Shown one piece after another: positions 6,363 to 6,590 of a stretch of DNA of 6,590 nt. A program made the translations under genes and the position numbers. This stretch comes from Acidobacteriota bacterium (GTDB lineage Bacteria > Acidobacteriota > Vicinamibacteria > Vicinamibacterales > UBA2999): the NCBI GenBank assembly GCA_947465275.1, contig CANIAI010000136.1:1-6590 (forward strand), written 5' to 3'. Each line of letters opens with the position of its first letter. Positions within the stretch are counted from its first letter, which is position 1. The notes under the pieces were generated by a model. It was not told the DNA's origin. It made no database searches and saw only the letters and a list, made by a program, of their open reading frames with translations.

Positions 6363-6590
6363 CTGCGTCGAGAAGCTGGCGCCCGACGCCGCCGCGCGGG
6401 TGGTCCCTTCGCGGTCGTACCCCAGCGGGGGCGGCAGCTGCGCGGCCATCCACGACTGCAGCTCCGACTGGCTGATCGCTCCGTCGCCGTCGTGGTCGGC
6501 CGCGGTGAACAGCTGATCGACCAGCTCCGACCCGTGTCCGTGCAGCAGCGACTGCAGGTCGGTCTTCTGCAGCAACCCGTCGCGGTCGCC
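6357..6590 (-). CDS. EF-hand domain protein, C-terminal part (5' end beyond the window)
   Basis: The visible 77 codons are open to the right edge, so this is the C-terminus of a larger gene. An internal TTG at 6575 is probably not the true start. Two EF-hand calcium-binding loops are visible. The first is cut by the edge: loop positions 3-12 are DRDGLLQKTD, with Asp at 3, 5 and 12. The second is complete and canonical at 6462-6497: DHDGDGAISQSE, with Asp at 1, 3 and 5, Gly 6, Ile 8 and Glu 12. Their 32-residue spacing fits a paired EF-hand. The tail after WMAAQL is Pro-, Ala- and Ser-rich with no motif I recognise. Cellular location cannot be judged without the N-terminus. It converges on the kinase gene and shares a palindrome with it, but nothing links it functionally to metal efflux. 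Calcium binding is well supported by the loop residues; the cellular role is unknown. Confidence 0.85.
   Translation of the reverse strand, partial: GDRDGLLQKTDLQSLLHGHGSELVDQLFTAADHDGDGAISQSELQSWMAAQLPPPLGYDREGTTRAAASGASFSTQA

Noticed and set aside
6357..6575. Complete 72-residue small protein starting at TTG 6575
   Set aside because: The same frame continues upstream to the window edge and encodes most of a further EF-hand loop before that TTG, so this is the tail of a longer gene.
1..6590. A novel defence, mobile or repeat-based system
   Set aside because: All bases are accounted for by five recognisable genes and short gaps. No direct-repeat array, terminal inverted repeats, transposase, tRNA or compositional break was seen.

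Overview
The window is GC-rich, roughly 65-70% by eye, with strongly G/C-biased third codon positions. It comes from a Gram-negative (diderm) bacterium, because it encodes a tripartite RND metal efflux system. Base composition, gene order and protein style would fit a soil or sediment Acidobacteriota lineage (Vicinamibacteria-like), a myxobacterium-like group or a proteobacterium. Sequence alone does not settle this, and the taxonomic guess is weak.

Layout: four genes run left to right and fill almost the whole window. First is the 3' part of a CzcB-type periplasmic adaptor (1-1097, cut by the left edge). It overlaps, or abuts within one base, a complete CzcA/CusA-family heavy-metal RND pump (1090-4197). 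After a 36-45 base gap come an OmpR/PhoB-family response regulator (about 4243-4923) and a membrane-bound sensor histidine kinase (4920-6353), joined by an ATGA stop/start overlap. The only gene on the minus strand is the C-terminal part of a small EF-hand (calcium-binding) protein (6357-6590, running off the right edge). It meets the kinase tail to tail with three bases between the stop codons. No stretch over 300 bases lacks a gene. No RNA genes, CRISPR, insertion sequences or attachment sites were seen.

How they work together: the adaptor and pump would assemble with an outer-membrane channel (CzcC/TolC type, not in this window and probably just upstream) to expel metal ions using the proton gradient. 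The pump's fourth membrane segment carries the Asp/Asp/Glu pattern of the divalent-cation (Zn/Co/Cd) branch rather than the Cu/Ag pattern. The kinase would sense a periplasmic signal, plausibly the same metal, and phosphorylate the regulator, which would then control the efflux genes. This matches the known czcCBA-czcRS and cusRS-cusCFBA arrangements.

Overall this is a recognisable metal-efflux/two-component locus, not an undescribed system. The points most worth a second look are a possible leaderless start for the regulator, with a -10-like TACAAT sitting on the upstream ATG, and a perfect palindrome holding the stop codons of two convergent genes. His clusters in predicted cytoplasmic parts of the pump are also worth checking.
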